64,000 bases of DNA from Saccharofermentans sp. (GCA_024403795.1 JAKSRD010000003.1:37928-101927), one strand, 5' to 3'. Shown: positions 25,914 through 35,328, counted from the stretch's first letter. The notes: generated from the letters alone by a model not told the origin. A program made the numbers and translations.

Positions 25914-26120
25914 GGTTTGCACGACCGTCTCCCTTAAGCATCTGCCAAATATACCATCAAGTACCGCCGAGAAGCTTTTTTCGAAGCCTCTGCCCAATAC
26001 ACCATCATGAACCGCCCTGAGCTTTCTCCGCGAGCCTCGACCAAATACTTCCTCAAGAACCGCCGGCAGGTACCACAAACGCCGATCGATCTGTCGGCAT
26101 TGCCGCGAATTCGGGCATGT

Positions 26121-26157
26121 AAAAACCCTCACTTGGCTTTACTTTGGGGGTGAGGGT
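26121..26157 (-). terminator. Terminator of the tiny membrane-protein operon (minus strand)
   Basis: ACCCTCAC (26125-26132) pairs with GTGAGGGT (26150-26157). Read on the minus strand the hairpin ends in a T run. It lies about 45 nt past the last tiny gene. Confidence 0.75.
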
Positions 26158-26200
26158 CTTTCGAGAGGGTTATTTATTAAAAGGTGGTGTGTTGGTTGAA

Positions 26201-26311
26201 TTAATTTGCTTCAGATGCTTTCTTGCTTGCTCTGTGCTTCTTAAGAGAGAAGAGGATGACGCTGACGATTGCCAGGATGGTTACTGCTTCAAATATTGTC
26301 CATGTATCCAT
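26201..26311 (-). CDS. Tiny single-helix membrane protein 3 (36 aa)
   Basis: The minus-strand frame from ATG 26311 to TAA 26201 encodes 36 residues: MDTWTIFEAVTILAIVSVIL, then a Lys/Arg/His-rich tail (FSLKKHRASKK...). One transmembrane helix with a positive C-terminus is predicted, so the N-terminus should face outward. AAAGGAAA lies upstream. It is the third of three co-directional genes with the same design; the MDxWTxF start is shared with the second gene. A terminator follows. The conserved ribosome sites, tight spacing and shared architecture argue for real genes. Function is unknown: a small subunit of a membrane complex, a type I toxin-like peptide or a stress microprotein are options. 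Confidence 0.62.
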   Translation of the reverse strand: MDTWTIFEAVTILAIVSVILFSLKKHRASKKASEAN

Positions 26312-26346
26312 AAATGATATTTCCTTTCTTAATAAGAGAATGTAAC

Positions 26347-26439
26347 TTACTTATTTGATTTCTTTTTCTTGATTGCGATGAAAAAGATTACTGCGAGTGC
26401 GATAATGCCTGCGATCAAAAATGTTGTCCAAGAATCCAT
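26347..26439 (-). CDS. Tiny single-helix membrane protein 2 (30 aa)
   Basis: The minus-strand frame from ATG 26439 to TAA 26347 encodes 30 residues: MDSWTTFLIAGIIALAVIFF, then IAIKKKKSNK. It consists of one hydrophobic helix and a Lys-rich end. The ribosome site AAAGGAGAAA is strong and well placed (8 nt). The start MDxWTxF matches the next gene downstream (26201-26311), showing that the two are paralogues. The spacing to its neighbours is 54 nt and 35 nt. Confidence 0.65.
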   Translation of the reverse strand: MDSWTTFLIAGIIALAVIFFIAIKKKKSNK

Positions 26440-26493
26440 GATATTTCTCCTTTTCTCTAAAGACGTTTGAACTGCTTGCCAAGACTTTTCGGA

Positions 26494-26583
26494 TTACTTG
26501 TTTGCCTTCTTCTTTCTTGATGCAATGAAAATGCTGACGATTGCTAATACCATGCTTCCAAAGAAAATTACTGCTGTTACCAT
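26494..26583 (-). CDS. Tiny single-helix membrane protein 1 (29 aa)
   Basis: The minus-strand frame from ATG 26583 to TAA 26494 encodes 29 residues: MVTAVIFFGSMVLAIVSIFI, then ASRKKKANK. It has the same helix-plus-basic-tail plan as the two genes downstream but lacks the MDxWTxF start. AAAGGAG lies 11 nt upstream. It is first in the unit, and the leader upstream is a low-complexity stretch of AAAC/GAAC repeats (26610-26642 region). Confidence 0.58.
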   Translation of the reverse strand: MVTAVIFFGSMVLAIVSIFIASRKKKANK

Positions 26584-26868
26584 AAAACTTTACGCTCCTT
26601 TTTTTTTTAGTTTTGTTTTGTTTGTTTGTTCGTTTGTTTGTTCGGGTTGTTAACCTTTATGGCTTAAGTCTACAGGTTGAACCTTAACCGTAAAATCTCC
26701 GTTCCTTAACAGAACATTAACTAAACATTGATGTTTGCTGATTAATGGCTGATTTGGACGGAATGTCAAAATGTCAACTTACAGGCTGATGATTTATCGT
26801 TTTTGTACTTTGTGGCATGCTTTTCGCGGTGCTATGATAGGTTATTGTTTTTTTTAGGAGGGCATCTT

Positions 26869-28509
26869 ATGGAGGCTGAATTTGTTCCTTTGATGTATAA
26901 CACCTTTTGGGCGCTGATACCGCCGATCGTGGCGATCTTGTTGGCGCTTCTTACAAAAGAGGTATACAGTTCTTTGTTTGCGGGAATCGTGGTCGGAGGC
27001 ATTCTTTACACTTGGGGAAGTGTCGGAGGACCTTACGATGTCGCTTTCCATCCGGTAAAGGCACTTGAACATGTGTTCCAGGACGGAATTATCGCATCGC
27101 TTTCAGATTCTTATAATGTCGGTATTCTTGTATTCCTTGTTTTCCTCGGGATATTGGTAGCGATGATGAACAAGGCCGGCGGTTCTGCCGCGTTCGGTAA
27201 GTGGGCCAGTGAGCATGTTCATTCAAGAGTAGGTTCACAGCTTGCCACGATCGGCCTTGGTGTGTTGATCTTCATTGATGACTATTTTAACTGTCTTACC
27301 GTAGGTTCAGTCATGAGACCTGTTACTGACAGACAGAAGATCTCACGTGCAAAGCTTGCATATCTCATTGATGCTACGGCAGCTCCTGTCTGCATTATCG
27401 CGCCGGTATCTTCCTGGGCAGCTGCAGTATCCGGTTTTGCACCGGAAGGAACTAACGGTCTTTTGCTGTTCGTTAAGGCCATACCTTATAATTACTATGC
27501 ACTTCTTACGCTCCTTATGATGGTGCTTATGGCTGTATTTAAGCTTGAGTACGGTCCGATGGCACGTCATGAACTCAATGCCAAGAACGGTGATATCTTT
27601 ACGGTTGACGCCCCTGATACAAAGTCGGAGGATTCCGTTGAGACAAAGGGTAAGGTAATAGATCTTGTTCTTCCTGTAGCAGTTCTCATCATTACTTGCG
27701 TCATAGGAATGATCTACACCGGCGGTTTCTTCTCTGATGAATCGGGTGCCGGATTCTTCTCAAAGTTCGTAAACGCTTTTGCCAACAGTGATGCTTCCGT
27801 CGGTCTTGCATACGGCTCATTCGGCGGAATCGTATTCACGATAGTTCTGTATCTTATCAGAAGAGTTCTTAATTTTAAGGATTGTATGTCATGTGTAGAG
27901 GAAGGCTTCAAGGCGATGGTTGCTCCGATCGCGATCCTTACACTTGCTTGGTCTTTGAAAGCTATGACGGATTCTTTGGGCGCTGCTGAATATGTTGCAG
28001 GTATCGTTGATGCTTCCAAGGGTTCTTTCATCAACATCCTTCCCGCGGTAATCTTCCTTATCGCTTGCGGATTGTCTTTTGCTACAGGTACTTCATGGGG
28101 TACATTCGGCATCCTCATTCCGATCACGCTCAAGGCTTTCCCGCTCGACGGTTCAAGCCCGCTTGCGATCATCTGTGTATCAGCTTGTATGGCAGGTGCT
28201 GTTTGCGGAGACCACTGCTCACCGATCTCTGACACAACGATCATGAGCTCTGCAGGTGCTCAGTGCAATCACATCGCACATGTATCGACACAGCTCCCTT
28301 ATGCGATCACTTGCGCATGCGTTTCTTTCGTAACATATCTGATTGCAGGTGTTATGACATTCTGGATGCCTAATTACGCCGTTAATTCAACAGTATCACT
28401 TATTGCCGGAGTAGTTTTGATGATCGCAACGGTTCTGGTACTCAGGAAGGTTTTCCCGACGCCGGATTCGTCTTCTTTGCAAGGAAAGTCTCAGAAAGCT
28501 GGGAAATGA
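26869..28509 (+). CDS. NhaC-family Na+/H+ antiporter
   Basis: This 546-residue membrane protein has about twelve hydrophobic segments. An upstream in-frame ATG (26803) is before the promoter's expected start, while AGGAGGGC at 26856-26863 fixes ATG 26869. Family features include the acidic DDYFNCLTVGSVMRPVTD block (~140-158), APVSSWAA (~182) and the late SFATGTSWGTFGILIPI and DHCSPISDTT segments. It should exchange sodium for protons, though some NhaC relatives move amino acids or malate/lactate. Promoter TTGTGG-N17-TATGAT lies upstream. Its end overlaps the convergent DMT permease gene by 68 nt. Confidence 0.85.
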   Translation: MEAEFVPLMYNTFWALIPPIVAILLALLTKEVYSSLFAGIVVGGILYTWGSVGGPYDVAFHPVKALEHVFQDGIIASLSDSYNVGILVFLVFLGILVAMMNKAGGSAAFGKWASEHVHSRVGSQLATIGLGVLIFIDDYFNCLTVGSVMRPVTDRQKISRAKLAYLIDATAAPVCIIAPVSSWAAAVSGFAPEGTNGLLLFVKAIPYNYYALLTLLMMVLMAVFKLEYGPMARHELNAKNGDIFTVDAPDTKSEDSVETKGKVIDLVLPVAVLIITCVIGMIYTGGFFSDESGAGFFSKFVNAFANSDASVGLAYGSFGGIVFTIVLYLIRRVLNFKDCMSCVEEGFKAMVAPIAILTLAWSLKAMTDSLGAAEYVAGIVDASKGSFINILPAVIFLIACGLSFATGTSWGTFGILIPITLKAFPLDGSSPLAIICVSACMAGAVCGDHCSPISDTTIMSSAGAQCNHIAHVSTQLPYAITCACVSFVTYLIAGVMTFWMPNYAVNSTVSLIAGVVLMIATVLVLRKVFPTPDSSSLQGKSQKAGK

Positions 28510-29353
28510 TTATCGCACTGAACATTATAATGCAGCCGGCTATCTCTCTCGGCAGCATTCCCTCGTGAAGGAGCAAAGCGGCGGATATGACCGCGAAGAC
28601 CGATTCGAGACACATCAGTAATGAAGCGATGACGGGACTCGTATATTTTTGTCCCACGATCTGGAGAGTATAAGCAATGCCGCAGCTCATTATTCCTGAA
28701 TAAAGTAAGGAAGGGGCTGCGGTTTTTATATTTGCAAGATCAGGCTTCTCGAAAATAAACATCGCTGCGATCGAGATGATAGCGGCAACAAAAAACTGCA
28801 TGAACGACATCTGGATACCGTTGATGTCTTCACCGAGATATTTGTCTATGAGCATTATCTGCACGGCATAGAAGACGGCACAGACGAGAGCCAGTATGTC
28901 ACCGAAGTTGATCGCCGTAATGTCTCCCGGATCGATGCAGAGGAAGAACAGTCCGGCAAGTCCCATCATGATGGATACCCAGGTAAGGATCGCGATCTTT
29001 TTCTTCATGAAGATAACTGAGAATAAAGGTACGAAGAACATATAGAAAGCCGTGATGAAGGCGATCTTTCCCGATGTGGAATAATAGAAAGCGAATTGCT
29101 GGAAATTCTGCGCAAGTGAGAAGACAACGCCGAGTATGAGACCGGCACGAAGTGTCTTACGGCTGAAGTCAAAGCCCTTGTTGATCAACAGTGTAAAGGG
29201 AAGCAGGAACAGCATGCCGAGCGTCGTGCGGATGCCGGTGAAAGTGAACGCATCGATGCTCTCCATTCCGATCGATTGAGCAACGAAAGAAGATCCCCAG
29301 ATGATCGCGGTGATCAGAAGGATGATTATTCCTAACGGTCTTGTCTTGCGCAT
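28442..29353 (-). CDS. DMT-superfamily permease (EamA type)
   Basis: This 303-residue protein has ten predicted membrane helices in two EamA repeats: the first starts AIIWGSSFVAQSIGM with the EamA WGS motif, and the second starts near ALVCAVFYAVQIMLID. Relatives export metabolites or amino acids; the substrate is unknown. Ribosome site AAAGGATCC. The 3' end overlaps the nhaC-type gene tail to tail by 68 nt. Confidence 0.85.
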   Translation of the reverse strand: MRKTRPLGIIILLITAIIWGSSFVAQSIGMESIDAFTFTGIRTTLGMLFLLPFTLLINKGFDFSRKTLRAGLILGVVFSLAQNFQQFAFYYSTSGKIAFITAFYMFFVPLFSVIFMKKKIAILTWVSIMMGLAGLFFLCIDPGDITAINFGDILALVCAVFYAVQIMLIDKYLGEDINGIQMSFMQFFVAAIISIAAMFIFEKPDLANIKTAAPSLLYSGIMSCGIAYTLQIVGQKYTSPVIASLLMCLESVFAVISAALLLHEGMLPREIAGCIIMFSAIIISQLSETFLAKKTNPASGKPS

Positions 29354-29501
29354 AGAGGATCCTTTCAGAACTTATAAAGAGCAAAAGAAATATATATTAA
29401 CCGGGAGTTATTTTCAAGGTGTATCAAGTTATTCTTATCGTGCATCTGTGCGTGGTATACTGACTTTTGTAAAAATATTGAATTGAGCAGATCGGATCAT
29501 C

Positions 29502-32054
29502 ATGAATATCACGACCGGGAAGTACACAGTTGAAGGCATGAGCTGCGCTTCATGTCAGGCACACATAGAAAAAGCAGTGTCTGAGGTGGAGGGCGTTGTG
29601 TCATGCGAGGTGTCGCTCTTGACGAATTCCATGACGGTGTACGGAAACGCTGATCCTAAGGCGGTCGTCAAGGCGGTGGAAGAAGCCGGTTACCGCGCGT
29701 CGGAGGATGTAAAAGAGGCGGATGACGAGGGTGATGTTTTCGAGAGTCTGGAAGAAAAGATCAGAGTCAGAGAGACACCGGTTTTGGTCAGAAGGCTCAT
29801 CAGTTCAAGTGTGTTTGTGCTGCTCCTCATGTATCTGTCGATGGGCGTTGCGATGTGGGGATGGCCCGTGCCGGGCATGCTTGAAGGCAACCCCGTTGCT
29901 GTCGGAATTATTGAGATGGTGCTCTCCGGAACAGTGCTCGTGATCAACAGAAAGTTCTTTGTCAGCGGATTCAGAGCGGCGGTGCATCTGCACACCAACA
30001 TGGATACGTTGGTGGCGATGGGATCCGGTATCTCGTATGTTTACAGTGTCGTGATGCTTGTGCTCATGAGCATCGAAAACGGCGGGAAGCACGGTCACCT
30101 GTACTTCGAATCTGCCGCCATGATCCTGACGCTGATTACCGTCGGTAAGCTTCTGGAATCGATATCTAAAGGGCGCACGACAAATGCGATCAGGGGACTC
30201 ATGGATCTTCAGCCCAAGACGGCGGTCATCGTTAAGGACGGTGCAGAGGTGACGGTGCCGGTGAAGGACGTGAAGGCGGGTGATGTTTTCGTGGTCAGAG
30301 CAGGCGGTGCCATTCCCGTTGACGGCGTAATAGTTGAAGGCGAATGTGCCGTTGATGAGTCGGCACTTACGGGTGAATCCGTGCCTGCCGACAAAGCGAC
30401 AGGTGACAAGGTGTCCGCTGCAACGATCAACCGCACGGGATATATAAGGTGCCGCGCGGAAAGGGTAGGAGAGGATACGACACTTGCTCAGATCGTAAAA
30501 ATGGTAAGTGACGCATCAAGCTCAAAGGCTCCGATCGCAAGTACTGCTGATAAAGTGTCGGGCATATTCGTTCCGGCGATACTTATTCTGGCAGCAGTTG
30601 TATTCGTGATATGGATGCTGACGGGATCTCCGGCAGGCGATGCACTTACAAGAGCAATATCAGTTCTTGTGGTAAGCTGCCCGTGCGCGTTGGGGCTTGC
30701 CACACCGGTCGCCATCATGGTCGGCAACGGAGTGGCGGCAAAGAACGGGATACTGTTCAAGACAGCAGCATCGCTGGAGCTTACAGGCAGAGCAGATATC
30801 GTTGTTCTTGATAAGACAGGAACCATAACGAACGGTGTTCCCGTCGTGACGGATATCATCCCGGCAGAAGGGCTGACAGAAGAGGCACTGCTGAAGATCG
30901 CTTTCGCGTTGGAAGCGGGAAGTGAGCATCCGTTCGGAACCGCAGTCGCAAAGTATTGCGGATCAAGAGGCATCCTTCAGGAAAGAGCAGAAGCCTTAAC
31001 TGTATTTCCGGGTAACGGCCTGCAGGGAAGATCTGACGGTAGGATCATCAGAGGCGGTAACAGGCGATTTATTCTGGGCGATTGCAAGATTTCTGATGAT
31101 ATGTTAAGAAAGTCGGAGGCTCTTTCAGATCAAGGGAAAACACCGCTGTTCTTTGCATCTGACGGCATGCTTGCAGGCATTATCGCCGTGGCCGATACGC
31201 TTCGCGAGACTTCCGCTGAAGCGGTTTCCGTGCTTAAGGATATGGGCCTTTACACGGTAATGCTTACCGGAGATAACAGTAATACCGCAGCAAGTATCGG
31301 CGATAAAGCGGGCGTCGACGTGACGATCGCTGATGTCCTTCCGGGAGATAAGGAACGGGTCGTTAAGAAACTTCAGGAGTACGGTAAAGTGATAATGGTC
31401 GGCGACGGCATCAATGATGCTCCTGCCCTTACCTGTGCCGATATCGGAATGGCGATCGGCAACGGCACGGACATAGCGATCGACGCAGCTGACTGTATAC
31501 TCATGAAGTCCGATCTGAAAGACATTGCGGCTTCGATAAGGATATCAAGAAGAACGCTTGCGGTTATCCGTGAGAATCTTTTCTGGGCATTTATCTATAA
31601 TGCGGTGCTCATCCCGATCGCGGCAGGGGTTCTCGCATCTTTGGACGTAACAATGTCTCCGATGCTCTGCGCCGCGGCCATGAGCCTGTCGAGCTTTACG
31701 GTTTGCATGAATGCGTTAAGGCTCAATCTGATGAGAGTGTATTATAATGGCAGCAGCAATATCGGGAATAAAGTCAGAAGCGATATCGCTTCTCATAAGG
31801 AAGATATCTCGAGAACAATAACCGTTACCAAGGAGAATATAACAATGAAGAAGACAGTCTCAGTTGAAGGCATGATGTGCGGACATTGCGAGGCGACCGT
31901 TAAGAAGGCTTTGGAAGCTCTGGAAGGAGTCATCACTGCGGATGTCTCTCACGAACGCGGAACGGCCGTTATAGAGCTTGAGAAGGAGGTCTCTGATGAG
32001 GTGATAACACGCGCCGTAGAAGAGAAGGACTTCAAGGTTACGGCCATTAACTGA
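29502..32054 (+). CDS. copA: Cu(+)-exporting P1B-ATPase CopA with C-terminal CopZ-like domain
   Basis: This 850-residue copper pump has an N-terminal HMA domain with GMSCASCQ (~11-18), a membrane domain with the ion-binding CPC in SCPCALG (~392), phosphorylation site DKTGTITNG (~437), and GDGINDAPAL near the end of the ATPase core. After the last helix pair and a linker (~750-780), a second HMA domain follows (VEGMMCGHCEAT, ~786-797), very like free CopZ chaperones. An internal AAGGAG (31830-31835) with in-frame ATG at 31845 could produce this 69-residue domain alone. The upstream ribosome site of the main start is weak. Confidence 0.9.
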   Translation: MNITTGKYTVEGMSCASCQAHIEKAVSEVEGVVSCEVSLLTNSMTVYGNADPKAVVKAVEEAGYRASEDVKEADDEGDVFESLEEKIRVRETPVLVRRLISSSVFVLLLMYLSMGVAMWGWPVPGMLEGNPVAVGIIEMVLSGTVLVINRKFFVSGFRAAVHLHTNMDTLVAMGSGISYVYSVVMLVLMSIENGGKHGHLYFESAAMILTLITVGKLLESISKGRTTNAIRGLMDLQPKTAVIVKDGAEVTVPVKDVKAGDVFVVRAGGAIPVDGVIVEGECAVDESALTGESVPADKATGDKVSAATINRTGYIRCRAERVGEDTTLAQIVKMVSDASSSKAPIASTADKVSGIFVPAILILAAVVFVIWMLTGSPAGDALTRAISVLVVSCPCALGLATPVAIMVGNGVAAKNGILFKTAASLELTGRADIVVLDKTGTITNGVPVVTDIIPAEGLTEEALLKIAFALEAGSEHPFGTAVAKYCGSRGILQERAEALTVFPGNGLQGRSDGRIIRGGNRRFILGDCKISDDMLRKSEALSDQGKTPLFFASDGMLAGIIAVADTLRETSAEAVSVLKDMGLYTVMLTGDNSNTAASIGDKAGVDVTIADVLPGDKERVVKKLQEYGKVIMVGDGINDAPALTCADIGMAIGNGTDIAIDAADCILMKSDLKDIAASIRISRRTLAVIRENLFWAFIYNAVLIPIAAGVLASLDVTMSPMLCAAAMSLSSFTVCMNALRLNLMRVYYNGSSNIGNKVRSDIASHKEDISRTITVTKENITMKKTVSVEGMMCGHCEATVKKALEALEGVITADVSHERGTAVIELEKEVSDEVITRAVEEKDFKVTAIN
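31830..31847 (+). promoter_or_regulatory. copZ: Internal ribosome site and start for a free CopZ-like protein
   Basis: AAGGAG (31830-31835), 9 nt, ATG (31845-31847), in frame with copA (codon 782). Initiation here gives a 69-residue protein MKKTVSVEGMMCGHCEAT... that ends at the copA stop (32054). It is normal in length for CopZ. Confidence 0.5.
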
Positions 32055-32082
32055 GGAGATTATCTTTACTGAGCGTTCCGTA

Positions 32083-33195
32083 TCAATAGAAGAAGAAATT
32101 GAGACAGAACACAAATGAAGTGATCATTCCCAATGCCGCAGTGAATACCGTGAACAGTTCCTGTGCGATAATGTTCTTTTTGTTCATCATGAGGCAGATC
32201 GGGAAAGTTCCGTAGTAATAGCGGTAGAAGCTGACCGTCGGAGAATCTAAGTACGGATCTCTGATGGTTGTGTTGACAGCATAAAGCGTAAGTGCGACAA
32301 AGATAATGAGTACCAGCTCTTCCGTGTCGACCTTGCGCTTTTTTATGAACGAACAGATTACCGTGACGATATATATTACGAACAGCGCAAGCAGGAACAG
32401 AGATAATACCTCGTTTGTGATCTGGAGCGGCTTATAGGCATCTGAACGATAAGGATAAGCATCGGTAAAGATCATCTTTAAGCCGGTCCATATCGTCTTG
32501 AAAATGTTGGACTTGATCTTGTTCCAATCCGTGAACTGGCAATCGACAAACTGCTTCCAGTTCCCGAAAGCTGTCTGCAGATAGACAGGGTAGATAAGAG
32601 CAAGGACAGTTGCCGGTACGTATGCAATGATGATGGATCTGAACTTGATCTCTTTCTTTGCGAATTGAATGCACATTCCGATGAATATCGCGAAAAAAAG
32701 CATTGAACCGGACGACCTGGTCAATACGGACAGGCCGAGCGCGATACCCATTAACAGAGGGTATTTTCGATTCTTCATAAGATAGAATGCGAATACCGTG
32801 AAGAAGAAAAATAAGCTCTCCGTATAAAGAAGCATCGAGAAGAATCCCATCGGACCGAGTGCGAAAACGGCAAGCACCCAGGTGTTGCTCCCAAGCTTTT
32901 TGAGTATGAAGAGAGACGCCAGAAATGCAAGGTTATTGATCAGCAACGCACCGTATAATGTCGTGAAACGGATGACCATCGGGAACAGCGGGAAAAATGC
33001 CGTTGACTGTATGCTTGAGTAGCCGTTTCTTGCGATGTTGAGGTAGAATTCCGCATCAAAACTTTGTAAGGTAGTCGCTAACGGAAATCCGGAAAGAAGC
33101 ATAATTACCAGATAAACGATCCTGGAGATAATAAACAGACTGATAATATCTGTATATTTAGCTTTTTTGATGGCTTTGAGTCTGCTGTTTGTCAT
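32083..33195 (-). CDS. PIG-V-like GT-C glycosyltransferase (mannosyltransferase-type)
   Basis: This 370-residue protein has about nine or ten membrane helices. The first loop contains FDAEFYLNIARNGY (~45-58), the acidic WDxxxYxxIAxxGY-like motif of GT-C enzymes such as PIG-V, which use dolichyl/undecaprenyl-phosphate sugars. TAFFPLFPMVIRF follows. The sugar and acceptor are unknown. The protein may decorate cell-wall polymers. Ribosome sites AAGGAG/AAGGAA precede ATG. It is divergent from the two-component system with a short A/T-rich region between. Confidence 0.65.
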   Translation of the reverse strand: MTNSRLKAIKKAKYTDIISLFIISRIVYLVIMLLSGFPLATTLQSFDAEFYLNIARNGYSSIQSTAFFPLFPMVIRFTTLYGALLINNLAFLASLFILKKLGSNTWVLAVFALGPMGFFSMLLYTESLFFFFTVFAFYLMKNRKYPLLMGIALGLSVLTRSSGSMLFFAIFIGMCIQFAKKEIKFRSIIIAYVPATVLALIYPVYLQTAFGNWKQFVDCQFTDWNKIKSNIFKTIWTGLKMIFTDAYPYRSDAYKPLQITNEVLSLFLLALFVIYIVTVICSFIKKRKVDTEELVLIIFVALTLYAVNTTIRDPYLDSPTVSFYRYYYGTFPICLMMNKKNIIAQELFTVFTAALGMITSFVFCLNFFFY

Positions 33196-33260
33196 TTCCT
33201 TGTGTGCTCCTTTGAATTTAGTGAGTATAACATATTAAAAAAAGTTATGTTGTTTTGGTT

Positions 33261-33279
33261 CGACAATGTATAATTGTCG
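33261..33279 (+). promoter_or_regulatory. Palindrome over the -10 box of the two-component operon
   Basis: CGACAAT (33261-33267) and ATTGTCG (33273-33279) form a perfect 7-bp inverted repeat around TATAAT (33269-33274), a position suited to repression or autoregulation. Confidence 0.45.
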
Positions 33280-33295
33280 TGAAAGAGGTGAACCG

Positions 33296-33949
33296 ATGAT
33301 ACATATTCTTGTTGTAGAGGATGAGAAACCGATCTCTAACCTTATCAGAATGAGCCTGACAAAGGCCGGCTATTCATGTATGTGTGCTTTCGACGGTGAG
33401 GAAGCATTGAATATGATCAACAACAATACATTCGACTTGATCCTTCTCGATGTTATGATCCCGAAGATTGACGGATTTACATTGATGCCCTATATACGTC
33501 CGCTGAAGATCCCGGTAATCTTCCTTACTGCCAAGAACATGGTCGAGGACAGAGTAAAAGGACTTGAATTAGGTGCGGAAGACTATCTTCCGAAGCCTTT
33601 TGAGATCATTGAGCTGCTTGCCAGAGTTAATGTGGTTCTTCGCCGCTATAACAAGACGGATACGGAGCTCAAGATCGCGGGACTTACGATAGATACCAAG
33701 GCCATGATCGTTTATAAGGATGGCTACCAGATTCCTCTGACACCGAAGGAGTATGAGTTACTGCTTCTTTTCGCGAGGAATCCCGGAATTGCTATGTACA
33801 GAGAGACTATCTATGAGAGAGTCTGGAACGAGCCTTTCCCATACGGAAGTAAGACCGTTGATCTTCACGTTCAGCGACTTCGTAAAAAACTCGGCTGGGA
33901 GGAAGTCATCCATGCCGTACCTAAGGTCGGATACAGGCTGGAGGCTTAA
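33296..33949 (+). CDS. OmpR-family response regulator
   Basis: This 217-residue transcription factor starts at ATG 33296 after AGAGGTGA; longer in-frame starts overlap the promoter. The receiver domain (1-120) has the acidic pair EDE, phospho-Asp in LLDVMIPK (~52), Thr in FLTAK and Lys in LPKPF. The winged-helix domain (~125-217) has the usual LTPKEYELL and KTVDLHVQRLRKKL helices. The partner kinase follows 2 nt later. Confidence 0.92.
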   Translation: MIHILVVEDEKPISNLIRMSLTKAGYSCMCAFDGEEALNMINNNTFDLILLDVMIPKIDGFTLMPYIRPLKIPVIFLTAKNMVEDRVKGLELGAEDYLPKPFEIIELLARVNVVLRRYNKTDTELKIAGLTIDTKAMIVYKDGYQIPLTPKEYELLLLFARNPGIAMYRETIYERVWNEPFPYGSKTVDLHVQRLRKKLGWEEVIHAVPKVGYRLEA

Positions 33950-33951
33950 TA

Positions 33952-35328
33952 ATGCGATTCAGGCTAAAGATGCTCCTGGTTATGGTATGGCTTCTTACCT
34001 TAAGCTACGGCGTGGGAGGAGTTTTTCTCATAGATCGGAATTTCAAAAGCAGTCTGGAGCAGTATCAAAACAGTGCGGTTGAATCATATGAGACGATTCT
34101 TCAGTCTATCGAGCTCGTTAACTTTGTTGATATCCAGCATGATTTTTCCAATATCAGCAATTCGCTTGATAAGATGACATCGATTAAAAGCATGGACGGC
34201 ATCAGTCTCTACAGGAGTGGAAAACTTCTGTATTTGAAGGGCGAGACGAAGGAAGATTTTGATACTGAAGCTGAATTCGAATCCTTTATGTTCACACGTG
34301 ATTCGCGCCGCCTTTATCAGATCAACGGCATCATCAAGACGGATTCACAAGCTCTGGAATTATATGTCCTCTATGACATGACTCCCGTCTACGAAGCAAG
34401 AGATGAGCAGGTATCTGTATATCATCAGATATTTATCGTTTTGATCCTTGTCGGAGGTTTTGCCGCGTGGATCACATCTTATATCATGACCAAACCTTTG
34501 TATAAGGTCTCGAAGTCGGCAAGAGCATTAGCTTCAGGCGATCTGGAGTCTCGAGTCAGACTGAAGACTCAGGATGAGATCGGCCAGCTCGGTTCGGACT
34601 TCGACGAAATGGCAGACAGATTATCAGACAACATCAACGAGCTTAAAGCGTCCATGGAACAGCAGGAGATGTTCATGGGCAGTTTTGCACATGAATTGAA
34701 GACACCTATGACTTCAATTATCGGATATGCAGATCTGTTGAGAAGTGATGCACTTGACGGCGAGGAGACAAGAGAAGCGGCGAATTATATCTTCTCGGAG
34801 GGAAAGAGACTGGAATCTCTCTCGTTTAAGCTCCTGGATCTTCTTATGATGAAGAAGCAGGACGTGAAGTTTGTTCTTACTGACATGAAGAAACTTATCG
34901 AGAGACTTGTTACCCATCTTCAGCCCGTATATCGCGAAAAAGGGATCGAACTTCAGTGCCGTCTTGAACCTGACGCGTGCATGGTGGAGCCGGATCTTTT
35001 CAGTTCGGTAATAACTAATCTTTTGGACAATGCACGTAAAGCCATGGATAAGGGTGGAAAGATCATTATTCTCGGTGACCGTGTCGGTCAGGCATATCGT
35101 ATCAGAGTAGTCGATAACGGACGAGGCATGCCGGCTGAGGCTCTGAAGCATATTACGGAGGCTTTCTACCGTGTCGATAAATCGCGTTCGAGAGCACAGG
35201 GCGGTGTAGGTCTGGGATTGAATCTTTGTAAGGAGATAATCGAACTCCATGACGGTGAGATCTCCTTTGCTTCAAAGGAAGGACAGGGAACCTGTGTAAC
35301 TGTTCTTATTAAGGAGGTCTCGGCGTGA
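33952..35328 (+). CDS. Sensor histidine kinase
   Basis: This 458-residue membrane kinase has an N-terminal helix (~7-27), an extracellular sensor (~28-158) and a second helix (~160-182). A HAMP domain (~185-235) is followed by the H-box FAHELKTPMTSIIGYADLL (His ~246), N-box NLLDNARKA, DNGRGMP (G1) and GGVGLGLNLCKEI (G2). The extracellular domain has no named fold that I recognise. It is directly coupled to the response regulator; the next gene overlaps its stop (GTGA) and may feed the sensor. Confidence 0.92.
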   Translation: MRFRLKMLLVMVWLLTLSYGVGGVFLIDRNFKSSLEQYQNSAVESYETILQSIELVNFVDIQHDFSNISNSLDKMTSIKSMDGISLYRSGKLLYLKGETKEDFDTEAEFESFMFTRDSRRLYQINGIIKTDSQALELYVLYDMTPVYEARDEQVSVYHQIFIVLILVGGFAAWITSYIMTKPLYKVSKSARALASGDLESRVRLKTQDEIGQLGSDFDEMADRLSDNINELKASMEQQEMFMGSFAHELKTPMTSIIGYADLLRSDALDGEETREAANYIFSEGKRLESLSFKLLDLLMMKKQDVKFVLTDMKKLIERLVTHLQPVYREKGIELQCRLEPDACMVEPDLFSSVITNLLDNARKAMDKGGKIIILGDRVGQAYRIRVVDNGRGMPAEALKHITEAFYRVDKSRSRAQGGVGLGLNLCKEIIELHDGEISFASKEGQGTCVTVLIKEVSA

